This document shows positions 45,571 to 54,730 of a DNA stretch of 64,000 nucleotides, piece after piece. Under the pieces are notes generated by a model. It was given only the letters and a program-made list of their open reading frames with translations. It searched no databases and was not told the origin of the DNA. Numbering within the stretch: the stretch's first letter is position 1; the number at the start of each line of letters is the position of its first letter. Made by a program: the position numbers and the translations under genes. The stretch is taken from contig NZ_CP047189.1 in NCBI RefSeq assembly GCF_030440575.1, forward strand, positions 2,356,001-2,420,000, written 5' to 3'. The stretch is from Corynebacterium ciconiae DSM 44920 (GTDB taxonomy: Bacteria; Actinomycetota; Actinomycetes; Mycobacteriales; Mycobacteriaceae).

Positions 45571-47238
45571 GTGACGGCGAACCGATTCGTGCCCGCTCGT
45601 GGGCGGGCACCCTGGCTCGTGCTGAGTCTCGCGGTAGTAGCGCTCATGCTGCTGCCGCTTCTCGGCATTCTGTCGGGCCTTTTTGCCCCCGTGACGGACA
45701 CCTGGCGGCACATCCAAGACACCCTCTTGCTGGGCTATATCAAGGAAACCGCGATTGTGGTGAGCGGAGTTTTGCTCATCACGTGTTCCCTGGCTTCTGT
45801 ACTCGCGTGGTTTATTACCGCCACCGAGTTTCCGGGAAGGAAGTTTCTCAGCATCGCGCTCGTCGTGCCGTTGGCGATCCCGCCCTATATTGGCGGCTAC
45901 ACCTACGTGTCGATGACGAGCTACACCGGCACCATTCAGGTCTTTGCCCGGGAGACACTGGGCATCGATCTCCCACCGAAGCTCATGGATATTCAGAATG
46001 TGCCCGGCGCGATCGCGGTGTTTTCCCTTTTCCTCTATCCCTATGTGTATCTGGTGGTTCGGGCATTTTTGGACCGCCAGGCAGGGGCGCTGATTGAGGC
46101 TAGCCGCGTGTTAGGGGCGGGCCCAACACGCACATATCTCCGCGTTATTCTTCCTCTTACTCGCAATGCCGTGATTGCCGGCGCCACTTTGGTGGCCTTC
46201 GAGGTGCTCTCTGATTACGGACTCTCGCAGTATTTTGGCCTCAATGTTTTCACCACCGCCATCTTTAAAAGCTGGCTGGGGTTCCAGGATGTACATGCAG
46301 CGTTGAAATTGGCCGCCATCTTGCTGCTGGTGGTTACACTCATCAGCGTGGGCGAGAAGGCGATGCGCGGTTCGCGCTCGGCCGCGTATGCCTCGGGCAG
46401 GGTTACGCCGATCACCCGTCGTCGACTACGCGGGCCGATCCTCTGGGTCGCGATGCTGCTCAGCTGGGGAACCTTGGCGTTCGCCCTGCTCATTCCGGTG
46501 GCGCAAATGACCTATTGGGCGATCCTCTCTCTGCCCAATATCCGCACGGATGGGCTGCTCGATGCCGCGGTCACCACTGTATGGGTGGCAGGTCTTGGCG
46601 CTGCGCTCACCACGACTTTTGCCGTCATTGTGGCTAATCACCAGCGGCTGTGGCCTTCGCGCCTGTCGAGGCTGTTGGCCCGTATTACGGTGATGGGCTA
46701 CTCGGTGCCGTCTACCGTGATTGCCTTGGCTATTTTGTCTGTGGCTTTGTGGGTGGATGCCCACTCGCCACTGCAGCTGCTGCTTTCGCCGGCGATCGTG
46801 GTGGTGGCCTATGTGATTCGCTACCTGGCAGTGAGCATGCAATCGGTGGAGTCCGGCTGCGAGCGCATTGGAATGCGCTTCCATGAATCGGCTCGGATGT
46901 TGGGCGCTGGCCCGACGCGGGCATTTTTCCGCGTCGACATGCCCATGATGTCCACCGCGGTGGTGGGCGCTTTCCTCTTGGCGTTTATTGACATGGTCAA
47001 GGAGCTTGCGATCGTGTTGATTCTGCGGCCATTCAATTTCTCCACTCTCGCCACCCGCGTGTTTGAATACGCTAATGATGAGAAAATTCCGGAGAGCTCC
47101 TTGGCGTCACTGCTGATTATTCTCATCGCCGCTATTCCGCTGCTGGTGTTGTTATGGCGGCAACGAGAAGGCGCTGCTGCCCGCGAGGGGCACCGCCCTG
47201 CCGCCCCTGCTCTGTCTGAAGGTTCAAGCCATGACTAA
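45571..47238 (+). CDS. ferric-iron ABC transporter double permease
   Basis: A 555-residue FbpB/ThiP-type permease made of two fused six-helix halves. Two EAA loops are visible: EASRVLGAGPTRTYLRVILPLTRNA near 173-197 and ESARMLGAGPTRAFFRVDMPMMSTA near 442-466. GTG start. The stop overlaps the ATPase start by 8 bases, so translation is coupled. Confidence 0.9.
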   Translation: MTANRFVPARGRAPWLVLSLAVVALMLLPLLGILSGLFAPVTDTWRHIQDTLLLGYIKETAIVVSGVLLITCSLASVLAWFITATEFPGRKFLSIALVVPLAIPPYIGGYTYVSMTSYTGTIQVFARETLGIDLPPKLMDIQNVPGAIAVFSLFLYPYVYLVVRAFLDRQAGALIEASRVLGAGPTRTYLRVILPLTRNAVIAGATLVAFEVLSDYGLSQYFGLNVFTTAIFKSWLGFQDVHAALKLAAILLLVVTLISVGEKAMRGSRSAAYASGRVTPITRRRLRGPILWVAMLLSWGTLAFALLIPVAQMTYWAILSLPNIRTDGLLDAAVTTVWVAGLGAALTTTFAVIVANHQRLWPSRLSRLLARITVMGYSVPSTVIALAILSVALWVDAHSPLQLLLSPAIVVVAYVIRYLAVSMQSVESGCERIGMRFHESARMLGAGPTRAFFRVDMPMMSTAVVGAFLLAFIDMVKELAIVLILRPFNFSTLATRVFEYANDEKIPESSLASLLIILIAAIPLLVLLWRQREGAAAREGHRPAAPALSEGSSHD

Positions 47239-47899
47239 TTCCTGCCCGCCACCCACGATCTCTCTTCGCGAGGTGAGCTTCAGCTACCCTGGGGCCGCCA
47301 CCCCGCAACTCGATCACTTCTCTCTGCAGGCCCCCGCTGGGCAGTGCACGGCGCTGGTAGGTCCGAGCGGCTGTGCAAAGACCACGGTGCTGCGGCTAAT
47401 CGCAGGACTCGAGCGCCCCAGCGAGGGAGAGATCTATCAAGATGACACCCTGCTGGCTGGCCCTGGGGTATTCACTCCCCCAGAACACCGCGCCATCGGC
47501 TTGGTGTTTCAGGATTATGCCCTCTTCCCGCACCTGACCGTGCGGGGAAATATTGCCTTCGGCCTGCGAGGACATGGCCGCTCCGACGCAGCGGAGCGGG
47601 TGCGCCGCATGCTCGCCACGGTGGGGCTCGAGGGGTACGAGAAGCGCTATCCCCACGAGCTCTCTGGCGGCCAGCAGCAGCGTGTGGCACTCGCCCGCGC
47701 CCTAGCCCCAGCACCACGAGTGTTGCTACTCGATGAACCTTTTTCCAACCTCGATGCTGACCTTCGTGGGCATGTTCGTGAGGAAGTCGCCTCCATCATC
47801 GAACACACCAGCGTGACCACCATCTTGGTCACTCATGATGAGCAGGATTCTGCGCGCTTAGCCCACCAGACCGTACGCATGTCACCTACAACCGCATAG
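47231..47899 (+). CDS. ferric-iron ABC transporter ATP-binding protein
   Basis: A 222-residue ATPase: Walker A GPSGCAKTTVLR (near 44-55, Ala where Gly is usual before the Lys), Q-loop LVFQDYALFPHLTV, signature LSGGQQQRVALARAL, Walker B VLLLDEPFSNLD and H-loop VTHDEQD. It stops after the ATPase core, without the C-terminal TOBE/regulatory domain of FbpC proteins (usually about 350 residues), so any domain-based feedback is absent. Confidence 0.9.
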   Translation: MTNSCPPPTISLREVSFSYPGAATPQLDHFSLQAPAGQCTALVGPSGCAKTTVLRLIAGLERPSEGEIYQDDTLLAGPGVFTPPEHRAIGLVFQDYALFPHLTVRGNIAFGLRGHGRSDAAERVRRMLATVGLEGYEKRYPHELSGGQQQRVALARALAPAPRVLLLDEPFSNLDADLRGHVREEVASIIEHTSVTTILVTHDEQDSARLAHQTVRMSPTTA

Positions 47900-47910
47900 C
47901 GGCGCGAGGT

Positions 47911-47923
47911 GGCGTCGATAAGC
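47911..47923 (-). repeat. dispersed 13-mer GCTTATCGACGCC, exact copy
   Basis: Exact copy on the minus strand with extended flank ACCTCGCG. It lies in the 36-base gap between two convergent genes and faces an inverted one-mismatch copy at 47972. Confidence 0.92.
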
Positions 47924-47935
47924 GGCGTCCTGGCT

Positions 47936-50644
47936 TTACACCATGCGCCGCTGCGCGAGCCACGCCACCATGCTTGTCGACGCCTTCCACAGCGCGATTC
48001 CAGCGATAAGAGACAGCGGTACCGTGATGAACTCGGTCACTGGCTGATCGAGAATATCGAATTGGATCAGGTAGATATACAGCGACGCCGAGGCAATCAA
48101 CCCGACCGGGCGCACGAGAAGCCGGGGCACCGGCAGCCGCACCTCAGAGAGCAGAATCGCGCACACCAGCACCACATACACCCATTGGGTGGCGTACTCG
48201 AATAGGGTGATCGATCCAGCCACCACAATGGCTGCGGCAATGAGTTTCTGCCGGCGGCTGCGGGCCTGGGAGATCATGATTCCGGCGGCGATGAACCACA
48301 CCACCCCCGGCGGCTCGAAGCGGGTTTGGGTAATGTCCCAGGCCCCCACAGCGAAACGCCACACCAACAGCACACCGGTGAGTACGCAGGCACTCAGGAA
48401 CGGGGCGTGGCGATAGCGGCTATACAGCGCAGGAATGGCTAGCAGCCCCATGATCACCAGCATGCCCAACACGTAGGATTCAATAAACCAGAGCGAGCCG
48501 CTGGCCCCTTCGCTCGGGCGCCACCAATGGATAAACAGCAGGTTACTCACACCGTATCTGCCGGTGACGGCCATGCCTACCAGCACCACCAGCACTGTGG
48601 GCACCACCACCGCCACCAACGAGCGCGCCGTGGCCCGAAGCCGTGTAGCCGAACTCGCCACCGTCAACCCGAATGTACCCAGCGCCACTCCGGCGATCAC
48701 CAGCAGAGAGTGGGCCCCTCCCATCATGAAGGTGTAGGGGGTGGCGTGTGTCATCACGATCGTCATCGCGCAGATCGCGCGCAACACCAAGGAAGAATCC
48801 AGCCACATCACACGGGGCTGGGACTTTTCAGCGTTTCGCGGTGCGCGAGATGGCGTGAGGGCGCCGCGTTTCGTGGCTCCGCCTTCTGCCTCACTGAGCT
48901 CTGGGGGCGCCACCGTTGAGCGGCTAGACGCGTTGGGGGCGTTCAACAAGTCCGCGAGCGGAATGTGATGCCAGCCGGTGGGCACGTCCACCCCGGCGCG
49001 GGCAAAGGCCATGGCAACCGGCACGAAACTCAAGGAACTGCCGCCATTATCCACAAACGACACATCGCGACGCACCGCGCTCGGCACGGTTCCCAGTGCG
49101 TGGGCGATACTAGCTATCACCTGCTCGGTCGCCGCCGGAGCAGGCTGCTGTGCCGCCCCGGCAGTGCGCGCCTGTTCGTTCGGTTGCGCATGAGCTTGGT
49201 CGTGCGGCTGGGCGTACACGGCGGCGTCTGCTAACTCGGCGCAGCGGCGACGATCCAGCTTGCCGTTATCGAGCAGCGGAAACTCGGGCAGAACTACCAC
49301 CCGGATAAACGCCGGTGTCAGACCGGTGCGGGCGCACAGCTGCTCTGTGATCGCGCCGGCATCAGGTGAGCTCTGGGAAGTCTGCTCGTCCACAGCAACG
49401 CGCAGGGCGGAATCATCACCGGTGACGCACGCGGCGATTCCCTGCTGCGCCAACCACCCTCGGATCTGTTCACATGAGATGCGCAGGCCCGCTAGCTTCA
49501 CAAAGTCAGAGGCGCGGCCTGTGATGCGTAACAGCACATCCGCGCCGGAGGCATCCACCGGCACGAGCTCTCCGAGATCGCCGGTGTACAGCTCATGGAT
49601 CGTGCGCCCAGTGTTCAGATCGTCGGGGTGTTCAGCGTAGCCAAGCATCACCGAGGGGCCGCTGAAAACGAGTTCACCGGTGTCGCTGATGCGCATGCTG
49701 TGTCCAACCAAGGGAGCACCGACCGCATCGGGGTGAGACGCCATGAGCTGGCGAGGCATGATGCTCATGCGGGCGGTGGCCTCAGTTTGGCCGTACATCA
49801 CCCGAAAATCCGTGCCGTGCTCGTCCAAATAGCGGTGCCACCACTGCACGTCTGCTGTATCAAGTTTCCCGCCGGCTTGATACACCAACCGCAGCCCAGC
49901 CAGGCAGCGACCACCGTCGGCGGTGCGGAGCACCTGCAACATGTGCGGCACTACCCCTACGTTGCTCACTCCATAGCGCTGCAGCACCTCAGCGAAGCTC
50001 GGATCCGCCACCGAACACTCTTCCACGGCGATGCTGGCTCCGCACGCTAGATGGGAATTCAGCACAGACAGCCCGAAGGAGTAATGCAATGGCAGCAGTG
50101 TGATCGCGCAATCTGTGGAAGTGAGGCCCAAGCCCCGCACAATCGCCTGAGCGTTTGCCCGCAGATTGTCTAGGCTCAGCTTCACCAGCTTTTTCGACCC
50201 CGTGGAGCCGGAGGTAGACAACAGCACCGCGATATCGGGATGCACAGGCTCACCCGGCTGCTCATTCCGCGGCTGCACTCGGCCTGTGAGCGGATCGATA
50301 CTGGCCGCTGGACGGTAAGTGCGCAAAATATCCGCATAGGGGCCATCGGGGTCACTCGTTGGGCTAGCTGCGCCTGCCCTCGCGGTGTCTGCGGTCACTA
50401 GCAGCGGCATCTTCGCAGCTAGTGCCGCGAGATAGGACACGATGGCTTCTTTGGTAGGCCGAAAAGCGAGGTGCAGCAGCGTGCCAGGTTCATACGCCCG
50501 CCTGAACTCCTCCGCACGCTGTTGGGTAGCCTCTTCGAGTTCGCGATAGCTCATCGTCGCCGAGGGTGTGCGCAGGGCAACATCCGTGGAGCGATACGTT
50601 CCGGCCACCCCTTCTAGCAGCGGCGAAGTGTGCGCGAGGGACAC
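47936..50644 (-). CDS. adenylation - carrier - membrane acyltransferase (AT3) fusion
   Basis: A 902-residue, three-part protein. Residues about 1-470 are an ANL adenylation domain: STSGSTGSKK at 143-152, MYGQTEATARMS near 283, YTGDLGEL near 353, GRASDFVKLAG near 376, and the catalytic Lys in LLDNGKLDRR near 462. Residues about 505-570 are a carrier domain, with the phosphopantetheine Ser in FVDNGGSSLSF (near 537). From about 612 to the end is an acyltransferase-3 membrane domain of about ten helices with the R..A...V...H motif (LRAICAMTIVMTHA) and SLYIYLIQ. It would activate a carboxylic or amino acid, carry it as a thioester and transfer it at the membrane, similar in logic to DltA-DltC-DltB. 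GTG 50644 is the start because GGAAGGAG lies five bases upstream. Substrate and acceptor unknown. Confidence 0.85.
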   Translation of the reverse strand: MSLAHTSPLLEGVAGTYRSTDVALRTPSATMSYRELEEATQQRAEEFRRAYEPGTLLHLAFRPTKEAIVSYLAALAAKMPLLVTADTARAGAASPTSDPDGPYADILRTYRPAASIDPLTGRVQPRNEQPGEPVHPDIAVLLSTSGSTGSKKLVKLSLDNLRANAQAIVRGLGLTSTDCAITLLPLHYSFGLSVLNSHLACGASIAVEECSVADPSFAEVLQRYGVSNVGVVPHMLQVLRTADGGRCLAGLRLVYQAGGKLDTADVQWWHRYLDEHGTDFRVMYGQTEATARMSIMPRQLMASHPDAVGAPLVGHSMRISDTGELVFSGPSVMLGYAEHPDDLNTGRTIHELYTGDLGELVPVDASGADVLLRITGRASDFVKLAGLRISCEQIRGWLAQQGIAACVTGDDSALRVAVDEQTSQSSPDAGAITEQLCARTGLTPAFIRVVVLPEFPLLDNGKLDRRRCAELADAAVYAQPHDQAHAQPNEQARTAGAAQQPAPAATEQVIASIAHALGTVPSAVRRDVSFVDNGGSSLSFVPVAMAFARAGVDVPTGWHHIPLADLLNAPNASSRSTVAPPELSEAEGGATKRGALTPSRAPRNAEKSQPRVMWLDSSLVLRAICAMTIVMTHATPYTFMMGGAHSLLVIAGVALGTFGLTVASSATRLRATARSLVAVVVPTVLVVLVGMAVTGRYGVSNLLFIHWWRPSEGASGSLWFIESYVLGMLVIMGLLAIPALYSRYRHAPFLSACVLTGVLLVWRFAVGAWDITQTRFEPPGVVWFIAAGIMISQARSRRQKLIAAAIVVAGSITLFEYATQWVYVVLVCAILLSEVRLPVPRLLVRPVGLIASASLYIYLIQFDILDQPVTEFITVPLSLIAGIALWKASTSMVAWLAQRRMV
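47972..47984 (+). repeat. dispersed 13-mer, one-mismatch copy
   Basis: GCTTGTCGACGCC, in the last codons of the adenylation-acyltransferase gene. It is inverted relative to the 47911 copy with a 48-base loop; the mismatch would be a G-U pair in RNA. Confidence 0.65.
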
Positions 50645-50756
50645 AAATACTCCTTCCACCGTGCCTCTTTTACCGCGTTTTCACCCCACATGGTGGAGCG
50701 GGGAGCACTGCCGCGCATGAGAGAGACACCCAGCAAGTTCTCAGTTAACCCTAAAA

Positions 50757-50779
50757 TAACCTAGGTTAGGCGCCCCTGC
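50757..50779. promoter_or_regulatory. palindrome with DtxR-like half-sites
   Basis: TAACCTAGGTTA (50757-50768) is a perfect palindrome; reading on from its second half, TAGGTTAGGC matches the first half of a DtxR box (about 13 of 19 overall). On the minus strand TAGGGT follows closely as a -10 for the adenylation-acyltransferase gene, so a bound repressor would cover the promoter. Confidence 0.4.
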
Positions 50780-50833
50780 GTAATGCTCTCGTCTGCGCAC
50801 CCACCAACTACGGGGTGGCTAGGAATGTGCACT

Positions 50834-50846
50834 GCTTATCGACGCC
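50834..50846 (+). repeat. dispersed 13-mer GCTTATCGACGCC, exact copy
   Basis: Exact copy followed by TCCCCGCG, in the gap upstream of the adenylation-acyltransferase gene. An inverted partial copy, GTCGATACGC, is at 50875-50884. Confidence 0.92.
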
Positions 50847-50919
50847 TCCCCGCGGACGGCGTGCCCCTTGGATAGTCGATACGCGCCCCGCGACCAGTGG
50901 CTACATCCGCTAGCAGGCG

Positions 50920-51906
50920 CTAGCGACTAGGCTGCGAGAACTTGCGCACGGCAAAGGCGAATAGTGCGCCAGCGACGTTGTGCCACACTGCCGCGATAGC
51001 TCCTGGAATTGCCGCCTCCGGGGAGAAGAACTTAGCTGACATCCCTGACGCGAGCCCCGCGGACTGCGTGGCAACCTCGATCGCGGTGGTTCGGCATGCA
51101 GCCTGCGGCATATTCATCACCCGCGCCGAAAGATAGCCAAGAATGTAGCCCAGCGCGTTGTGCAGCACGACCGCCACAAACACAATGAGGCCAACGTCCA
51201 CCAGCTTCTCAGAGGCTTTGGCCACGGACGGAAACACCACCACCCCGATGCCGAGGATCGACAGCCACGGCAGTACCGGCAGGACGCGGTCGACCCACTT
51301 ATTGAAGAAGACCCGAATGAGCAGCCCGCCGATAACGGGAAGAAGAACGGTCTGCGCGAGCATCCACGCAATCCCAGATCCATCCACGGGAGTATCAGCG
51401 TTTGCCAAGGTAAGCATGATAATCGGCGTAACCAGTGGGGAGAGCAGGGTGGAAACTGAGGTCATCGCCACAGAGAGGGCCACATCCCCCTTTGCCAGAT
51501 AGGCCACAACGTTCGACGCGGTGCCTCCCGGCACCGATCCGAGCATCAGCAACCCCACTGCGAGCGCCGGGTTGAGCCCTAACACCCGCGCCACAGCCAC
51601 GGCGACCAGCGGCATGATCACAAATTGCGCCACCACGCCAATCCCGATGGGCCAGGGACGTCGCGCCACCTCTTTCACATCGGGGATGGTCAGGGTGAGA
51701 CCCATGCAGAACATGATGAAGGTCAGCGCGGGGGTGATATATGCGGCGATCGGCTGCACTGGCTCGGGAAAAAGGAAGGATAATACTGCCCCCGCCAGAA
51801 TGAACGCAGGAAACGCCCACACGGCAATAGCGGCAGAGCGCTCCTCCGCGGCCACCGCCTGTGCATCCCTATCACGTGAATCTAGAGTCATGTTCTCACC
51901 ATGCAT
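50920..51906 (-). CDS. BASS-family (bile acid:Na+ symporter-like) transporter
   Basis: A membrane protein of about 328 residues with nine or ten helices. The family core motifs are FIMFCMGLTLTIPD near 70, GSVPGGTASNVVAYLAKGDVALSVAMTSVSTLLSPLVTP near 125-162, and EVATQSAGLASGMSAKFF near 270. Bacterial relatives carry pantoate, other organic acids or unknown anions. Start codons at 51906 and 51891 are both possible; the frame is open to 51951. It lies inside the iron island but on its own transcript, and its substrate is unknown. Confidence 0.85.
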   Translation of the reverse strand: MHGENMTLDSRDRDAQAVAAEERSAAIAVWAFPAFILAGAVLSFLFPEPVQPIAAYITPALTFIMFCMGLTLTIPDVKEVARRPWPIGIGVVAQFVIMPLVAVAVARVLGLNPALAVGLLMLGSVPGGTASNVVAYLAKGDVALSVAMTSVSTLLSPLVTPIIMLTLANADTPVDGSGIAWMLAQTVLLPVIGGLLIRVFFNKWVDRVLPVLPWLSILGIGVVVFPSVAKASEKLVDVGLIVFVAVVLHNALGYILGYLSARVMNMPQAACRTTAIEVATQSAGLASGMSAKFFSPEAAIPGAIAAVWHNVAGALFAFAVRKFSQPSR

Positions 51907-52004
51907 GCTCCCACCATACGGGAAAACATGTTTACTATTTGGGATTTTCACAGAGTTGATTATGGCCGCACCTACACAGCAGCCTCGGGCACTGGTGGGT
52001 AGCC

Positions 52005-53669
52005 CTAGGCCCGCAGCTCGCTTATAGTCGTACGCTCTTCCGCTCTCGAGGACACCGGCACCACTACCGGAGAATCATCGACGTGGTGAATATCCACCTC
52101 CGCCCCGTAGAGCTCAGCGATACGTTCCGCAGTGAGCACCTCCGAGGGGCGTCCCTTCGCCACGATCTGCCCATCGTTCATGGCGATCATGTGGTGGCAA
52201 TACCGGGCAGCGAGGTTGATATCGTGCAGCACCATCAGCACGGTCACGCCGGTCGTGGCATTACGCTCGGCCACAGCCTCCATGAGAGCTACTTGATGCG
52301 TTCGATCAAGATAGGTTGTTGGTTCGTCGAGAACGAGCACCGGAGTGTCTTGAGCCAAAGCACGGGCGAGCCACACGCGTTGCTGTTGACCTCCCGAGAG
52401 ATGCCCCAGCGGCCGATGTCGAAGCGGCACAATATCCGCCAAAGCGAGTGCCTCCTCCACGGCCTGTTCATCCTCGCTACTCCAAGAATGCAGCCGGCGG
52501 CGGTGTGGATGCCGCCCCGCACTCACCACATCCTCCACAGAAAACCCTTCCAGGGCCGTGGCATGCTGCGCCAGTACAGCAATGTGGCGTCCTCGTTGCT
52601 GGGCACTCAGGGCATGCACGGTGCTCACTCCAGCCGTCGTCGCACACTCAACAGTGCCCGCCTGTGGGGCCACGATGCCCGTGAGAGTGCGCACCAGTGT
52701 GGACTTTCCACAGCCATTAGGGCCGATCACTCCGGTGATCATGCCTTGGGGAATCTCCATCGAAAGCCCATCGGAGACCGTGGTATCCCCATACCCCGTG
52801 CGTATCTCGCGAGCGCTCAGAGCCGCCGGTGGCGCGGCCTCGCGCGGGGCGGCAACACCAGCTCCGAGGTGTGGCATAAGTGCCGTCCGATTCCGAGCGT
52901 GAAGAAAGTGGCACTCGAGGCCGAAGACACTGCGATGAAGCTCGCTCGTGAGTACCTCTTGGCATGGGCCCGAGGCGATGATCTGACCGCGGCGCATCAC
53001 CACGACCGTGTCGGCGACCTGTGCTGCAGAGTTGACGTCGTGAAGCACGACGATCACTCGGATACCGCGCGCTGCTATCGCCGATATGAGCTCGAGTACC
53101 CGCTGTTCCGCGCCGATATCGAGGTAGCTGGTGGGCTCATCGAGAAACACAATCGGGGTGGTCTGCGCGAGGGTCATGGCTATCCATGCGCGCTGCTTCT
53201 GCCCGCCCGACAGAGCATCCACAGCATGATCGGCAAACTGGGTGATCCCACAGTGTTCGAGCGCCTCATCCACGGCGCGCATGTCCGTATGTGTCTGCGG
53301 CTGAAAGAGGCCCTGATAGGGGTACCGCCCTTTGGATACCACGTCCCGAACGGTCATTCCGCTACTCGTGGCCCCATGCTGGCCAAGCACCGCCACTAAG
53401 CGCGCGGCGCTTTTCTTCGACAGGCGCGCAAGCTGATGACCATCAACCCACACCGCGCCCCCGCTCGGGCGGATAAGCCGCGATAGCGTGCGCAACAGTG
53501 TGGATTTTCCGCAACCATTCGGCCCGATGAGTGCCGTGACGCCCGGACCAATGGTGAGATTCAGCCCCTCAATCACAGCCTCGCCGCGGCGGGTATAGCG
53601 CACTGTGAGGTCCTCGGCTCGAATGCTTGACTCCGTCGGCTGGGTGGGAGTGGATGAGGAGGGATTCAT
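52005..53669 (-). CDS. siderophore-type ABC ATPase, tandem double-domain fusion
   Basis: A 554-residue protein with two complete FepC-like ATPase domains. Each has Walker A GPNGCGKSTL (near 45 and 314), a signature (LSGGQKQRAWIAMTLAQ and LSGGQQQRVWLARALAQ), Walker B with DEPTSYLD or DEPTTYLD, and an H-loop LHD. FepC-type ATPases are normally single-domain and homodimerise; here both halves are on one chain. ATG 53669 overlaps the upstream permease stop (ATGA). Cytoplasmic engine of the FecCD transporter encoded upstream. Confidence 0.9.
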   Translation of the reverse strand: MNPSSSTPTQPTESSIRAEDLTVRYTRRGEAVIEGLNLTIGPGVTALIGPNGCGKSTLLRTLSRLIRPSGGAVWVDGHQLARLSKKSAARLVAVLGQHGATSSGMTVRDVVSKGRYPYQGLFQPQTHTDMRAVDEALEHCGITQFADHAVDALSGGQKQRAWIAMTLAQTTPIVFLDEPTSYLDIGAEQRVLELISAIAARGIRVIVVLHDVNSAAQVADTVVVMRRGQIIASGPCQEVLTSELHRSVFGLECHFLHARNRTALMPHLGAGVAAPREAAPPAALSAREIRTGYGDTTVSDGLSMEIPQGMITGVIGPNGCGKSTLVRTLTGIVAPQAGTVECATTAGVSTVHALSAQQRGRHIAVLAQHATALEGFSVEDVVSAGRHPHRRRLHSWSSEDEQAVEEALALADIVPLRHRPLGHLSGGQQQRVWLARALAQDTPVLVLDEPTTYLDRTHQVALMEAVAERNATTGVTVLMVLHDINLAARYCHHMIAMNDGQIVAKGRPSEVLTAERIAELYGAEVDIHHVDDSPVVVPVSSRAEERTTISELRA

Positions 53670-54730
53670 GCACGCTTCCTTTGAAACAGAGTGAATACGA
53701 TGAGGAAGTAGGGCGCCCCGATAGCGGCAATAATCACGCTCACGGGGACGGCAACGGGGAAAATATTGGCCCCGATGACGTCGGCAAGCATGGTGAGCAC
53801 CCCGCCGCACACCCCAGTGAGAAGAACCGAGAGTCCAGTCACCTGCCCCACCATGAGCCGCACGATATGCGGCACGACGAGTGCCACAAAGCCGATCAGC
53901 CCTGCAACACTGACCGCTAGGGCAGCCAGCCAGCAGCCCAAGGCGATAAGCACGAGGCGCACCCGCCCCACATTCACGCCGCTGGTCGCAGCGCAGTCTT
54001 CGCCTAGAGCGATGATGCGCATCGACCGGCTATGCCACAGCACCACTGGCACCGCGAGCGCCAACCCCACAGCGATGAGGGTGACATCGGACCAGCGCGC
54101 ACGAGAGAGCGAGCCGATGAGGAGGTTATCGGCCCAGATCACATCCTTGATAGGAAAACGCCGAACCAAGTACGCCTCAATGGCCGTGAGGAAGGTCTGC
54201 ACACCGATTCCTACGAGAACCAAACGATTGGGATCGAGCTGTTGCCGCTTGGCCAAGAGATACACCACCGCGGTCGTGCCCACCGCCCCAAGAAACACCA
54301 CATAGGGAAGCCCTGCGACATTTCGTGTGATCAGGATCCACACAAACCCCGCCGCGCCCGCACCCGAGGTGACTCCGATGATGTCTGGGGCAACCAAATC
54401 ATTACGGGTGACACCTTGAAACAGCGCCCCCGAGATAGCCAGGGCCATGCCCACCAGGAAACCGAGAAGTAAGCGCGGCAAGCGGAGATGAAACACCACA
54501 AACTCTGTATGCGGATCCGCGCGCGACCATAGCGCGGTGATCACATCATTGAGTGCGACCGGCATATCCCCCATGGTCATTGCCAGAAGAGCCAGCCCAA
54601 GACCCAGCACCACTGCGCCGGCCAGAATGAGCAGAGTGGGCACATGGATGCGCATGCTCCACCATGGTCCCCGCCACGAGCGCCAGGAGCCGCTAGAAGA
54701 GACAAAGCCACGAGAAGAAGGAGCTGTCAC
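53666..54730 (-). CDS. FecCD-family iron-siderophore permease
   Basis: A 354-residue BtuC/FecCD permease with about ten helices. It has LPRLLLGFLVGMALAISGALFQGVTRNDLVAPDIIGVTSGAG near 80-122 and the coupling GLIGFVALVVPHIVRL near 265-280. GTG start overlapping the upstream permease stop. Second channel subunit. Confidence 0.93.
   Translation of the reverse strand: MTAPSSRGFVSSSGSWRSWRGPWWSMRIHVPTLLILAGAVVLGLGLALLAMTMGDMPVALNDVITALWSRADPHTEFVVFHLRLPRLLLGFLVGMALAISGALFQGVTRNDLVAPDIIGVTSGAGAAGFVWILITRNVAGLPYVVFLGAVGTTAVVYLLAKRQQLDPNRLVLVGIGVQTFLTAIEAYLVRRFPIKDVIWADNLLIGSLSRARWSDVTLIAVGLALAVPVVLWHSRSMRIIALGEDCAATSGVNVGRVRLVLIALGCWLAALAVSVAGLIGFVALVVPHIVRLMVGQVTGLSVLLTGVCGGVLTMLADVIGANIFPVAVPVSVIIAAIGAPYFLIVFTLFQRKRA

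Noticed and set aside
44409..45722. Minus-strand frame of 437 residues
   Set aside because: Antisense to the iron-binding lipoprotein, which has a signal peptide, ribosome-binding site and family motifs.
50909..50924. GCTAGC/GCTAGC hairpin at the end of the BASS gene as a terminator
   Set aside because: Short stem, overlaps the stop codon, and no T-run follows on the minus strand.
52083..53399. Plus-strand frame of 438 residues
   Set aside because: Antisense to the tandem ATPase gene with its complete Walker and signature motifs.
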